27,874 nucleotides of DNA from Fibrobacter sp. UBA4309 (GCF_002395745.1 NZ_DGUN01000042.1:1-27874), one strand, 5' to 3'; positions 9,139 through 20,000 are shown, counted from the first letter of the stretch. A program made the numbers and translations. Notes: generated by a model not told the origin, from the sequence alone.

Positions 9139-9336
9139 ATGAAGAAAGACAATTTAATTGCCGAAAAAACAAAAGCCTTCGCCATCCAAATTATCCATCT
9201 TTATCTTTAATTACTTAAGGAAACATCATTCCTTAAAGAAAACCTATTCAAAGAAATCTACGAGGAAAATGAATCTATTATCAAGATTATTACGAAAATA
9301 ATCAAAACATCAAAAATTCTTCCTAACAACAATTAA
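9139..9336 (+). pseudogene. Degraded four-helix-bundle (S23/IVP-type) gene with central deletion
   Basis: From ATG 9139 the frame encodes MKKDNLIAEKTKAFAIQII, then HLYL and an in-frame TAA (9208-9210). The same frame then continues LLKETSFLKENLFKEIYEEN, then ESIIKIITKIIKTSKILPNNN before a TAA at 9334-9336. The first part matches the N-terminus, and the second the last helices, of the four-helix-bundle family first described in 23S rRNA intervening sequences (TIGR02436-like, usually about 115-125 residues). About 55-60 central residues, including the usual LSKQLLRSGTSIGAN-type segment, are missing. I read it as an internal deletion plus a nonsense codon. The AT-rich composition is unlike the flanking genes. 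The family call is from memory of its conserved ends. Confidence 0.7.
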
Positions 9337-9362
9337 TCATCAATCATCCATCATCAATCATC
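9335..9362 (-). repeat. Right heptamer array: four 7-bp units (AATCATC-type)
   Basis: The plus strand reads AATCATC, AATCATC, CATCATC, AATCATC, followed by AATTAACTAA and the ABC-F start codon. Read on the minus strand the units are GATGATT-like, inverted relative to the left array, with about 24 of 32 bases identical including the flanking AATT. It overlaps the relic's stop codon and occupies the leader of the ABC-F gene. Confidence 0.75.
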
Positions 9363-9372
9363 AATTAACTAA

Positions 9373-10971
9373 ATGCTCAACGTCTCTAATGTCAGTCTTC
9401 AATACGGTAGCCGCGTCCTCTTCAAGGAAGTGAACCTCTCGTTCAAGCGCGGCAACTGCTACGGAGTCATCGGCGCGAACGGCGCCGGAAAGTCCACGTT
9501 CCTGAAAATCCTTTCGGGCGAACTCGAGCCCAACACCGGCGAAGTCACCAAGGATCCGGGCGAACGTATCGCCGTCCTGAAGCAGGACCACTTCGCCTAC
9601 GAACAGAACACCGTCCTCGAAACCGTCATGATGGGCTTCCCCGAACTCTACGAGCTCGGCAAGAAGCGCGACGAACTCTACGCCCTGCCCGAAATGACGG
9701 AAGAACAGGGCATGCAGGCCATGGAAATCGAGACCCGCTTCGGCGAAATCGGCGGTTACGAAGCCGACTCCAACGCCGCGGTGCTCCTCAAGGGCCTCGG
9801 CATCCCCGAAGAATTCCACTACAGCCTCATGGCGGACCTCGACGGCGGCCAGAAAATCCGCGTCCTCCTCGCCCAGGCCCTGTTCGGCAACCCCGACATC
9901 CTTTTGCTCGACGAACCGACGAACCACTTGGATTTGGAAACCGTCGGCTGGCTCGAAGACTACCTCGAACGCTTCGAGAATATCGTCATCGTGGTGAGCC
10001 ACGACCGTCACTTCCTCAACGCGGTCTGCACCCACACCTGCGATATCGACTACGGCAAGATCAACATTTACGGCGGTAACTACGAATTCTGGTACGCAGC
10101 GAGCCAATTGGCCCAGAAGCAGAGAAAGGACCAGAACCGCCGCGCCGAAGAAAAGATCGAAGAATTGAAGGCGTTCATCCGCCGCTTCGCCAGTAACGCC
10201 GCCAAGGCCAAGCAGGCCACCAGCCGCAAGAAGCTTTTGGACAAGATGACCGTCGAAGAAATGCCGGCTTCGAGCCGCAAGTTCCCGTGGGTCAACTTCA
10301 AGATGGACCGCGAACCGGGCAAGATCGTGCTCGAAGTCAAGAACGCGACCATCGACGGTGGCGACGGCATCGTCTGCAAGGGACTCGACTTTAGCCTCAA
10401 CAGCGGCGACAAGGTCGCCCTCGTCGGCGAATACGACACGCTCAAGACGGCCTTCTTCCAGCTCATCGCCGAAGAAACCAAGGCTCCCGAAGGCGTGCTC
10501 AAGTGGGGCAACACCATCAGCTACAGCTATTTCCCCAAGAACAACGACGCCTATTTCAATACCGACCTCTCCCTCGTGGATTGGCTACGCCAGTACAGCA
10601 AGGAACAGGACGAAACGTTCATCCGCGGGTTCCTCGGCCGCATGCTCTTCACCGGCGAAGAAGCCCTCAAGAGCGCAAATGTGCTCAGCGGTGGCGAGAA
10701 GGTGCGCTGCATGCTCAGCCGCATGATGCTCAGCAACGCGAACTGCCTGTTGCTCGACGAACCGACGGCACACCTCGACTTGGAAGCCATCACGGCCCTC
10801 AACAACGGCCTCACGGCATTCCAGGGTCCCATCATCTTCTGTTCGCAGGACCACGAATTCGTCCAGACGGTCGCAAACCGCGTCCTGGAACTCACGCCGG
10901 ATGGCGTACTCGACCGCAGCATCACCTTCGACGAATGGCTCGAAACCAAGACCAAAGCCAAAAAGAAGTAA
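9373..10971 (+). CDS. ABC-F family ATPase, YbiT/YkpA-like, with degenerate second P-loop
   Basis: This 532-residue protein has two fused nucleotide-binding domains and no membrane segments, as in ABC-F translation factors. Domain 1 has an intact Walker A (GANGAGKST, 34-42), a signature altered to LDGGQK near 156, and LLLDEPTNHLDLE with switch SHDRHF. A charged linker (about 250-290, RRAEEKIEELKAFIRRFA) corresponds to the P-site tRNA interaction motif. Domain 2 has a degenerate Walker A (VGEYDTLKTAFF near 350, in place of GxNGxGKST), a normal LSGGEK signature, LLLDEPTAHLDLE and SQDHEF. The tail DWLRQYS...RGFLGRMLF...GEEALK is typical of the YbiT/YkpA group. ABC-F proteins act on the ribosome E site. 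There is no Shine-Dalgarno sequence, and the leader lies in the heptamer array. A strong terminator follows directly. Confidence 0.93.
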   Translation: MLNVSNVSLQYGSRVLFKEVNLSFKRGNCYGVIGANGAGKSTFLKILSGELEPNTGEVTKDPGERIAVLKQDHFAYEQNTVLETVMMGFPELYELGKKRDELYALPEMTEEQGMQAMEIETRFGEIGGYEADSNAAVLLKGLGIPEEFHYSLMADLDGGQKIRVLLAQALFGNPDILLLDEPTNHLDLETVGWLEDYLERFENIVIVVSHDRHFLNAVCTHTCDIDYGKINIYGGNYEFWYAASQLAQKQRKDQNRRAEEKIEELKAFIRRFASNAAKAKQATSRKKLLDKMTVEEMPASSRKFPWVNFKMDREPGKIVLEVKNATIDGGDGIVCKGLDFSLNSGDKVALVGEYDTLKTAFFQLIAEETKAPEGVLKWGNTISYSYFPKNNDAYFNTDLSLVDWLRQYSKEQDETFIRGFLGRMLFTGEEALKSANVLSGGEKVRCMLSRMMLSNANCLLLDEPTAHLDLEAITALNNGLTAFQGPIIFCSQDHEFVQTVANRVLELTPDGVLDRSITFDEWLETKTKAKKK

Positions 10972-10974
10972 TTC

Positions 10975-11003
10975 AAAAAAGGTCCCTAGATGGGACCTTT
11001 TTT
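10975..11003 (+). terminator. Bidirectional intrinsic terminator
   Basis: A perfect stem GGTCCC/GGGACC with loop TAGAT is extended by AAAAAA/TTTTTT, so a U-tract follows the hairpin on both strands. It lies 3 bases after the ABC-F stop and about 40 bases past the convergent GH74 gene stop, and can serve both. A second imperfect dyad (ACGCC...GGCGT, about 11003-11023) lies next to it on the GH74 side. Confidence 0.92.
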
Positions 11004-11045
11004 ACGCCCTGAATCTCAAGGCGTTAGCTTTTATGGAAGCGCCAT

Positions 11046-13883
11046 TTAGCGCGTCACTATCACGCGGTTATTGAACAGGAGACGCTTTCCGTCATCCACG
11101 CGCACAAGGTAATTACCGCGAGCAGGCACAATCTGCTTGAGCGGAAGCGTCACAGAACTGCTATACCTCTTGGAAGAAATCTCGCGGCCATGCATGTCGA
11201 ATACTGACACACGGACGTTGGCGCTCTCCAAGTGCAGTTCCAGGTTCCCTCCCACATACTTGACGCTCGCCGTGGGGTTTGCGAAAGTACCCTTGGGTTG
11301 CGCCTTGACAACCATTGTCCCGCCAGAGTTCGACGATCCCATATTCCAGTCACTGGGGACACGAACCGCAATGCCTCGACCGGCCGTACTCATGTAAACC
11401 ACGCCGTAGGTGTTCATGTCGCCCATTACGAACTCGCCGTTTGCAAGGCCGCCATATTCATGGCCGTCATCGTTCACACGGGCCCAGGTGGCGCCCTTGT
11501 CGTCGCTACCAAAAACGCCCATCGTCTTGCCGACCAGGGCATAAACGTAAATGGCCGGGTAGCCGCCCTTCGCCTTCGGAGCGCCAAAGCCCACCGCTTC
11601 GCAGTAACCGACGCCCTCGACCTTGCTCCAGGTCTTGCCGCCATCCGTCGAATGCAAAAGTGAACCGTCCTTCGGGTTGCCATTTTCGTCTTGCACCGCA
11701 ACCGGGATCCACAAGTCGCCTTCAAAGCCAGGAATGGCGCGGAACTTCTTGAAATTGCTTACGCCAGGAGCCGAAACCTCAGCAAAGGATTTACCCTTGT
11801 CCGTACTCTTGTAGAACTTGCCCGTGGTACGGTCGTAGGCATAGAACACATCCGCATTCTCGGGGTCGCCCACCACGAAGGCACTTGCAGTAATGCCCGT
11901 GACCTCGTCCCAGTTGGAGCTTTCGTTACGATACACGGTAGTCGAGCCCTTGCCCGGCACCCAAAGCACCACAGAACCATCGGTAGAAATTGCAGCAGTG
12001 CCTTCGGCGAAATCCGCAGACAATTTTCCATAAGCCGAAACCGTCCAAGTGCGGCCGGAGTCGTTGGAAATCTGGATTGGGTCTATGGGAATGTTGCTAT
12101 ACTGGCCCTTGTACTCGCGCGTCGCCGTCACCTTCACCAAGGTTCCTTTCTTTGGGGCGTAGGCAAGGCCGGTGGTAGTCCCCAGCGAGGTCGAGACACC
12201 AGGAACTTCCGTCACATGGCGGCTGGCGGGGTACTTGGTAATGTCTTCATGGCGGAACCCGTCGTAGTCGCCGATCACCGAAATCATGGGACCGCCCGGA
12301 ATGCTCACCACCTCGAAGGGCACCGTCTCTTCAACACCGTGGGCGTTAAAATGCCACACCTGGTTCATGGTCAGGGTCGGCTCCTCCCAGGAATTTTCAG
12401 CTTCCTTATACACATAATCGCTTAAATTGTCGGTGCGGAAAATGCCGTTACCCGAAGTCACAAAGACGCGTTCATGGTTATTGGGGTCCATGACAATGCT
12501 CCCCGCCCAGTGAATGGAGCCGTTGTGCATCCAGCCGATGCCGTTCGCATCCATCTGCTGCGTAGTCGGGTAAAAGCCGCCTTCCATCCAATAGTACTTG
12601 AAGCTCGCCACCCAGGTTTCGCCGCCGTCGGTCGTGTGGAAAATGTTGGAGCCCCACTGGTCGCTCCACTTGCCTTTCCCGTCGTCCGTATCCGCGTACC
12701 AGAACTGCGGACCGCGATAGCCCTCGGTAGTCACGACCATTTCCTTGCTGTCGTTCGGATTGATGGTAATACCGCCATAGGGGGCGATAAACTTGTAGGA
12801 GCTATCCGCGTTCTCGTAAGAAGTCTGGTCGAATTCGGAAACAGTCGTGTTGCCGTCGTCAATGTAGTCTTCGGGAGAAACGTCCTTCCAAGTGGCGGCA
12901 GCCACGTCGTACTGGAGCACCGCACCGCGGCCAAAGCCATCCCAAATGGGGCCCCAGCCTTCGTCCCACGCCATGGCATGCGGCCCTGCACCGTCGGCAA
13001 ACGTAATGGTCAAGGTGTTGCCGTCCTTCGAGACTACGGCGCGTTGCGGCATCAGGCGAACAATGCCGCCGCCCGCTGTCGTGCGCAAGGCATCGGGAAT
13101 CGGAATCGCCTTCCAGGAGGCTCCGCCATCCGTCGAAGTGAATACGTTTTCAAAGGTCTTGTTTTTGGTCGTCCCTTCGCGGAGGAAACCGGCGTAAAGC
13201 ACCTTGGAAGATCCCGGTGCAAAAGTCACAAAGCTAAAGCCCGAGCCGTTCCAAGTGGTGTCGCTCCCGGCAGCGGTCGTCCACGCATCCACATGGCTCC
13301 AGCTCGAACCGTTATCCGTCGATTTCCAGAGGCCCTTGTTCTTGGAGCCGTAGAACATGATGTCGGTATTATTCGGGTCAACGGCCAAGGCCTCGCCGTT
13401 ACCGCGACCCATGCCGTTGCCGTGCATGCCAAAGCGGGTCACAACGCCGCCCTTTTCGCCAGTCGAGTCCCAAGTGTAAAGCACTTCCCACGACTTGCCG
13501 CGATCACCGGAACGCAAAAACGCCGAGCGTCCGTTGTTCCAGTAGCTGGTGCCAGCCATCATGTAGACCTTGTCGCCGTCCTTCGGGTCAGCGACAATGG
13601 CTTCAATGCCCAAGAGCCCGCGTTCCGTCACATCGACCCAATCCATCATCGAGACCCAGGACTTGGAGGTTTCTTCCCAACGGTAGGCGCCGCCTACGTC
13701 GGTACGCGCGTAAAAGAGGTTCTCGGCAGCAGGCGACGCAACGACCGCCGATACAAAACCGCCGCCACCCATGCATACGTTGCTCCAGGAGAATTCGGAC
13801 TCTGCCGTCGCCGCAAACGCGGTTCCGCAAAGCCCCATGCCCAAGGAGGTCAAAGTCAAAACTTTAAGGATTTTTGTAACCAT
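11046..13883 (-). CDS. Secreted GH74 xyloglucanase with type IX-like C-terminal sorting domain
   Basis: This is a 945-residue protein with a signal peptide (LTLTSLGMGLCGTAFA). Residues about 30-770 form a GH74 double seven-bladed propeller with eight Asp-box-like repeats (STDNGSSW, STDGGASW, TTDGGETW, SNDSGRTW, STDGGKTW and others). Family catalytic Asp candidates are D62 (YARTDVGGAYRW) and D539 (VIGDYDGFRHED). GH74 enzymes cleave beta-1,4 backbones of xyloglucan; endo versus exo cannot be decided here. The last 60 residues (VSVFDMHGREI...PARGNYLVRVDDGKRLL) resemble the Por/type IX type-A sorting domain, which implies export across the outer membrane. I chose ATG 13883; a GTG at 13889 would add two residues. 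The gene stands alone, with terminators on both sides. Confidence 0.94.
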   Translation of the reverse strand: MVTKILKVLTLTSLGMGLCGTAFAATAESEFSWSNVCMGGGGFVSAVVASPAAENLFYARTDVGGAYRWEETSKSWVSMMDWVDVTERGLLGIEAIVADPKDGDKVYMMAGTSYWNNGRSAFLRSGDRGKSWEVLYTWDSTGEKGGVVTRFGMHGNGMGRGNGEALAVDPNNTDIMFYGSKNKGLWKSTDNGSSWSHVDAWTTAAGSDTTWNGSGFSFVTFAPGSSKVLYAGFLREGTTKNKTFENVFTSTDGGASWKAIPIPDALRTTAGGGIVRLMPQRAVVSKDGNTLTITFADGAGPHAMAWDEGWGPIWDGFGRGAVLQYDVAAATWKDVSPEDYIDDGNTTVSEFDQTSYENADSSYKFIAPYGGITINPNDSKEMVVTTEGYRGPQFWYADTDDGKGKWSDQWGSNIFHTTDGGETWVASFKYYWMEGGFYPTTQQMDANGIGWMHNGSIHWAGSIVMDPNNHERVFVTSGNGIFRTDNLSDYVYKEAENSWEEPTLTMNQVWHFNAHGVEETVPFEVVSIPGGPMISVIGDYDGFRHEDITKYPASRHVTEVPGVSTSLGTTTGLAYAPKKGTLVKVTATREYKGQYSNIPIDPIQISNDSGRTWTVSAYGKLSADFAEGTAAISTDGSVVLWVPGKGSTTVYRNESSNWDEVTGITASAFVVGDPENADVFYAYDRTTGKFYKSTDKGKSFAEVSAPGVSNFKKFRAIPGFEGDLWIPVAVQDENGNPKDGSLLHSTDGGKTWSKVEGVGYCEAVGFGAPKAKGGYPAIYVYALVGKTMGVFGSDDKGATWARVNDDGHEYGGLANGEFVMGDMNTYGVVYMSTAGRGIAVRVPSDWNMGSSNSGGTMVVKAQPKGTFANPTASVKYVGGNLELHLESANVRVSVFDMHGREISSKRYSSSVTLPLKQIVPARGNYLVRVDDGKRLLFNNRVIVTR

Positions 13884-13948
13884 AAACACCCACTTTTAAA
13901 AGGACCCACAAGGGACCATCACCTCTTTAAAGGTATATCCTGGAAAGC

Positions 13949-14002
13949 GAAAAATCTCAAAAAGTCCCTTTTTCAAAGGAATTTGCGATGAAAAAATCTC
14001 AA
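13949..14002 (-). promoter_or_regulatory. GH74 upstream region with direct repeat
   Basis: The GH74 leader (13884-14035) contains TTGAGATTTTT twice on the minus strand, at 13949-13960 and 13990-14002, about 41 bases apart (four helical turns). It could be an activator site pair. No convincing -10 element was found, so function is a guess. Confidence 0.25.
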
Positions 14003-14035
14003 CGCAAGAGCCGCAATTCGAGGCAAATAGTCCCG

Positions 14036-14070
14036 AAAAAAAAACGCTCCCGCCATGGCGGGAGCATTTT
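14036..14070 (-). terminator. Intrinsic terminator of the giant repeat-protein gene
   Basis: The perfect palindrome GCTCCCGC-CATG-GCGGGAGC (14046-14065) is followed on the minus strand by nine T residues. It lies 30 bases past the stop at 14096 and separates the giant gene from GH74. Confidence 0.92.
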
Positions 14071-14095
14071 AAATTCAAGCATGGGGCGTTAGAGA

Positions 14096-17000
14096 CTACC
14101 TCCTTTTGCCCTTCTTGCCTTTCTTCTTTTTACCCTTGGCCGGAGCATTGTCTTCATCGTCGTCCTTCGGCTCGTCCTTCTTCGCTTCAGCCTTCTTCTC
14201 GCCACCGCGGAGATCCTTCATCTTGAAGGTAACGTTCACTTCGGCAGTGGTGACCTTGGAGTAGACTCCACCCGGATCCTTCACCTTGAAGGAGAATTCA
14301 TCGAGGCCAGAGAATCCCTTGTTCGGGATGTACTCGAAGGAACCGTCACGTTCGTTCAGGTTGATCTTGCCGTTGTGCGGCTTCTGGACGAGCTGGACAG
14401 ACACTGGCTTTTCGCCATCCGGATCCATCACGCCGGACATGAGACCATCGGAAGCGGAAACCTTCAGCGGATCGCCTTCCTGGGTCATGTAGGTCTGAGC
14501 CTTGGCTTCAGGAGGATCGTTCACCGGAATCACAGTGAAGAGGGCGGACTTGCTGGCCTTGGCACCATCCGGGTCGGTCACCGTGAACGTGATGCGTTCC
14601 GGCTTGCCGTTCCAGTTTTCGTGCGGCTGGGCAACAGTCACAGTTCTCTTGAACTTGTCGTACTTCACATCCAGATACTTGTTGCCGGTAAAGGTCCACT
14701 TAAGTTCTTCGAAGCGGTGATCTTTGTCGCGGGCAAACTGGTCCAGCTTGATCGTAGCGATGACTCCACCGTGGTCGTCTTCCTTGATGGTGTAGTCAGG
14801 AATATCGCGCATGACCGGAGCCGCATTCACATGCTTCACGACGAACTTGGCAACAGTCTTGTCAGTTGCACCGGACGGGTCGCTAGCGGTGAACACGAGG
14901 GTTTCTTCACCGAACCAGTCGGACTTCTTGGGCCTGATAACCGCTTCGCGGCCACCGGAAACCATGGCTTCGAGGTTCTTGGCGCCAGAAATCTTCCACT
15001 TGATTTCATGAACCTTGTGATCCGGGTCAGAAACGTACTGATCGAGCTTGATGGGCTTGAATGCCTTGCCTTCCAGGGTTTCCTGGCCAGGAATTTCCTT
15101 CACGACAGGAGGATCGTTCACCGGCTTCACCGTGAACTTCACGTTGACGCTGGCCTTTTCGCCGGCCGGGTCGAACACGTTCACAGCCACCGTTTCGGTA
15201 CCGTTCCAGTACTTGTTCGGGATTTCGGCAGTCAGCACGCCCTTCTCGTCAATATTGAAGATGATTTCGTGCTTGACGGTCGGGCCCTTCGCTGCGGCAC
15301 CCTTGCCCTTCTTGCCCTTTCCGGCAGAAGCGGAACCCGGGGTGGCATCGTCGAGAGTCCACTTGAGTTCTTCAAGCTTGTTGTCCGGATCGCTCACGAA
15401 CTTGCTGAAGTCGACAGGAGCGAACGTCTTCTTTTCTTCGATGACGAACGGTTGGACCGGCTTGAGGGTCGGAGGATCGTTCACCGGAATCACTTCGAAG
15501 GTAGCCTTCGTAGAGGCGCTTGCACCAGCCGGATCCTTCACCGTGAAGGTCAGGGTTTCCTTGCCATTCCAGTTCGGGTTCGGAGTCAGCACCATGGCGC
15601 GGGTTCCCTTCACATCGACCTTGAGGTCCTTGTTGCCGGAAACGCTCCACTTGAGTTCATTCGGCTTGTTATCCGGGTCGACTGCAACCTTGGAGAGGTC
15701 GATCGGTTCGAACTTTTCCTTTTCCTTGACCCTCTGGCCAGCGATAGACTTCACGGTCGGCGGGTCGTTCACCGGGGTCACTTCGTAGACAACCTGCACG
15801 GTAGCCCTTGCGCCTTCCGGGTCAACCACGTCGAGCTTGATCTTTTCGGAACCGTTCCAGAACTTGTCCGGAGTAGAAACGACCAACTGGTTCTTGTTGT
15901 TGACGGAAGCCTTCAAGAAGCGGGTCGGGCCCACGTTGAACTTGAGGGCGCCAATCGGATGATCCGGATCGGATACGTACTGGGCCAGGTCGAGCGGCTT
16001 GAAGGATTCCTTTTCCTGGATATTCTGGATAGGAATCTGCTTGATTTCCGGAGCATCGTTCACGGATTCCACGAGGAAGTTCACCGTCTTGGAGGCAGAA
16101 GCGCCTTCCGGGTCCTTCACCGTGAAGGTCACGTTGCGTTCGCCATGCCAGTACTTGTCAGCAATCTTGATATGGGCAATGTTCTTGCTATCGATTTCGA
16201 CCTGGAAGTCGTCAACCGGAGCCGGTTTCTCTTCGACAGCAGGTTCTTCCTTGGCGCCCTTCTTGCCCTTCTTGGCAGCCTTTTTGGGCGGAGCCTTCTT
16301 CTTCGGAGCAGGAGCAGCACCGCCGACCTTCGTCACCTTGACTTCCCAGCTAAGCTGTTCGTTCTTGTGGTCCGGGTCGTTCACGAACTTGTTCAGATCG
16401 ATATCCTTGAACTGGCCCTTTTCCCTGATCTTCTGGCCCGGGATATCTTTCAGCACCGGAGCGTCGTTCACGGAGGTGATTTCGAAGGTCACCATCTGGG
16501 AAGTAGCGGCACCATCCGGGTCCTTGACTTCGAGGACCATGGTTTCAGGAGCGCACCAGAAGTGCGCATCCGGAGCAGAGACGGTCAAAATGCGGCTAGA
16601 AGAAATTTCGGCCTTGAGTTTCTTGTTGCCGGAAACAGTCCACTTGAGATCATTGGGCTTGTTATCCGGGTCCTTCACGAATTCGTCAAGCTTGATCTGC
16701 TTGAAGGATTCCTTCTCCTTGATTTTCTGGTCAGGAATCTTCTTCACAAGAACAGGAGGATCGTTCACGCGGGTCACTTCGAAGTTCATCCTGTGACTTG
16801 CAGAAGCGCCTTCCGGGTCGGTCACGGTGAACGTCAGAGTTTCCTTGCCATTCCACTGGTCGTTCGGAACGGACACGATCACGGTATTGTCCTTGCGGAT
16901 TTCGGCCTTGAGCTGCTTGTTGCCGGAAATGCTCCACTTGAGGCTGGTAGCCGGGTGGTCCGGATCTTCGGCGAGGCTTGCGAGGTCGATCGTCTTGAAG

Positions 17001-20000
17001 CGGCCGCCTTCGCGAACCGTTTCACCCTGCGGAGCCCTTTCGGAAATCTTCGGCGGGTCGTTGATGGAGCGGACTTCGAAGCGGGCAGTCTTGGAGACCT
17101 TGGCGCCTTCCGGGTCGGTCACGGTGAACGTGATGTTCGCGGCACCGTTCCAGAACTTGTTCGGGATAGCGATGGTGGCCACCTGGTTCTTGTCGACAGT
17201 CACCTTGAGGGTTTCGCCGGCAGGAGCCTTGGGCTCTTCAGCCTTGCCCTTCTTGCCCTTCTTGGCAGCCGGAGCGGCGGCACCGGCCTTGATCGGCTTC
17301 ACGTCGAAGCTCCAGGCGAGTTCGGTAATCTTGTGGTCCGGGTCCTTCACGAGGTCAGCAAGCTTGATCTGCTGGAACTGCTTCTTCTCGTCGATAGACT
17401 GGTCCTTGAGTTCCTTGACAAATGCCGGAGCGTCGTTCACGGATTCGACAGTGAACTTCACGCTCTTGCTCGCGAAAGCGCCTTCCGGGTCGGTCACGGT
17501 GAATTTCACCGTTTCGGAACCATGCCAGTTCGGGTTCGGCGGAGTGACAGTCACGTTGTGGCCGGCATCCATGGCAACCTTGAGTTCCTTGGCACCTTCG
17601 ATCTTCCACTTGAGCTTGTTCTTCGGGTGGTCAAGATCTTCGACGAAGTTATCAAGAGCAATGGACTTGAAGCTTCCCTTTTCCTTGATGGTCTGGTCGG
17701 CAATGTCCTTCATGACCGGCGGGTCATTGATGGACTTCACAGTATAGCTTGCCGTCGTCTTGGCAGAAGCGCCTTCCGGGTCGGTCACGGTGAACGTGAT
17801 CTTCTCGGTGCCGTTCCACATCTTGTTCGGAGCGACAACGGACACGGCACCATCCTTGCCGATGTTCACCTTCAATTCCTTGTTGCCGGAAACTTCAATC
17901 TTCAACTTTTCGAACGGATGGTCCGGATCCTTGATAAGATCATTCAGGTTGAATGCGGCGAAGCCCTGCTTTTCTTCGACCACCTGGTCGGCAATCTTGC
18001 CGATGGCCGGGGCATCGTTCACGGAGGTCACCGTAAAGACGGCAGTGCAGCTGGCCTTGCCGCCATCCGGGTCAACGACGTTGAATGTAATCTGTTCGGA
18101 ACCATTCCAGAACTTGTCCGGAATCACGATACGTGCCATGCGCTTTTCGTCAACCTTCACGGACAGCTTCGGGGTATAGCCCTTGGCGGCACCCTTGGCC
18201 GGCTTCACGTCGAAGCTCCAAGTGAGCTGTTCCGGCTTGTGGTCCGGATCCGTCACGATGTCGGCGAGATTGATAATAGCGAATTCACGCTTTTCCTGAA
18301 TGGTCTGGTCCTTGATGGGCTTGGTGAATACCGGAGGATCGTTCACTGATTCGGCAGTGAACGTAACGGTACGCTTGTCCATAGCGCCTTCCGGGTCGGT
18401 CACGGTGAAGGTCACCGTTTCGGAACCGTGCCAGAACTTGGTCGGCGGCGTGATCGTCACGACGTGCTTTGCGTCCATGGCAATCTTCAAATCCTTCTGG
18501 CCAGCGAACGTCCACTTGAGCTGGTTCTTCTCGTGGTCCTGATCGCTCACGAAGTCATCGAGGGCAATCGTCTTGAACGATTCCTTTTCCTTGATCTTCT
18601 GGCTCGGGATGTCCTTCATAATCGGCTGGTCGTTGATGGACTTCACGGTGAACACGGCGTCGGACTTGGCAGAAGCGCCTTCCGGGTCAGTCACGGTGAA
18701 GGTCACCTTTTCGGAACCGTTCCACATCGGAGACGGAGCCTTGACCGTTGCGACACCGTTCTTGTCGATGTCGATTTTCAAGGCCTTGTTGCCGGCAACA
18801 GTCCACTTGAGCTGGTTGAAAGCGTGATCCGGATCCTGAGCGAGTTCAGCCAGGTTGATAGAAGCGAAGGTCTGCTTCTCTTCGATCATCTGGTCCGGAA
18901 TCTTCTTGAGAGTCGGGACGTCGTTCACGGACTGCACCGTGAAGAGGGCCTTGGAAGTAGCCTTGGCGCCTTCCGGGTCGGTCACGGTGAACGTGATTTC
19001 TGCAGCGCCGTTCCAGAACTTGTTCGGAATATTGATCTTGGCGACATGCTGTGCGTCAATTTCCACGGAGAGTTCGCCATCCTTGCCCTTAGTAGTCGGC
19101 TTCACGTCAACTGCGAACTGGAGGTCAGAGAGCTTGTTGTCGAGGTCGCGAACCATTTCGCCGAGCTTGATCGGCTGGAACTGGCCCTTTTCCTTGATAG
19201 TCTGGGCGACCACCTGCTTCGTAAATTCAGGAACGTCGTTCACGGATTCAACCGTGTAGGCGACAGAGCGTTCGTCGGTAGCGCCTTCCGGGTCGGTCAC
19301 CTTGATGGTGAGAGTCTCGGAACCGTTCCACTGCTGGCTCGGCGGAGTCACCTTCATCACGCGGTTGCCGTCGACGGCAACCTTGAGTTCGCGGTTGCCA
19401 GTAATGGTCCACTTGAGCTTGTCCTTGGAGTGGTCGAGGTCTTCCACGTACTTGTCGAGTTCAACATCCTTGAACGCCTGCTTTTCCTTGACGTTCTGTT
19501 CCGGGATGTCCTTCATTGCCGGCGGGTCATTGATAGACTTCACGGCGAGCTTGAACGAAGTAGAAGCCTTGCCGCCTTCCGGGTCGGTAGCAGTAATAGT
19601 AATGTTTTCGGCACCATTCCAGAGTTCGCTCGGGGTCTTGAAAGAAACTTCGCGAGTCTTGGCGTTGATGTTGACCTTGATGTCCTTATTGCCGGCAACC
19701 TCGAACTTGAGCTTGGAGAGGTCGTGGTCGGCATCGCTCACGTATTCATCGAGAACGATGGAAGAAAGTTCAGTCTTTTCTTCGACAGTCTGGTCGGCAA
19801 TCTTCTTGAACACAGGAATATCGTTGATGGACTTCACCGTAAAGGTCACCTTCTGCTTGATGGAGGCGCCATCCGGGTCGGTGCAAGTAAACGTTACTTC
19901 GGCAGCACCGTTCCAGTACTTGTCAGGAATCTCGACAGAAGCCGTGCGGGTTTCGTCGATGTTGACCATGAGCGTACCGGTTTCCGGTTCCTTGCCCACA

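Noticed and set aside
12474..13991. 505-codon plus-strand open frame opposite GH74
   Set aside because: Shadow of the GH74 coding strand. GH74 has a signal peptide, Asp-boxes and a sorting domain in the opposite frame.
13896..14078. 60-codon minus-strand ORF in the GH74 upstream region
   Set aside because: It reads straight through the strong terminator of the giant gene, lacks a Shine-Dalgarno sequence and has no recognisable content.
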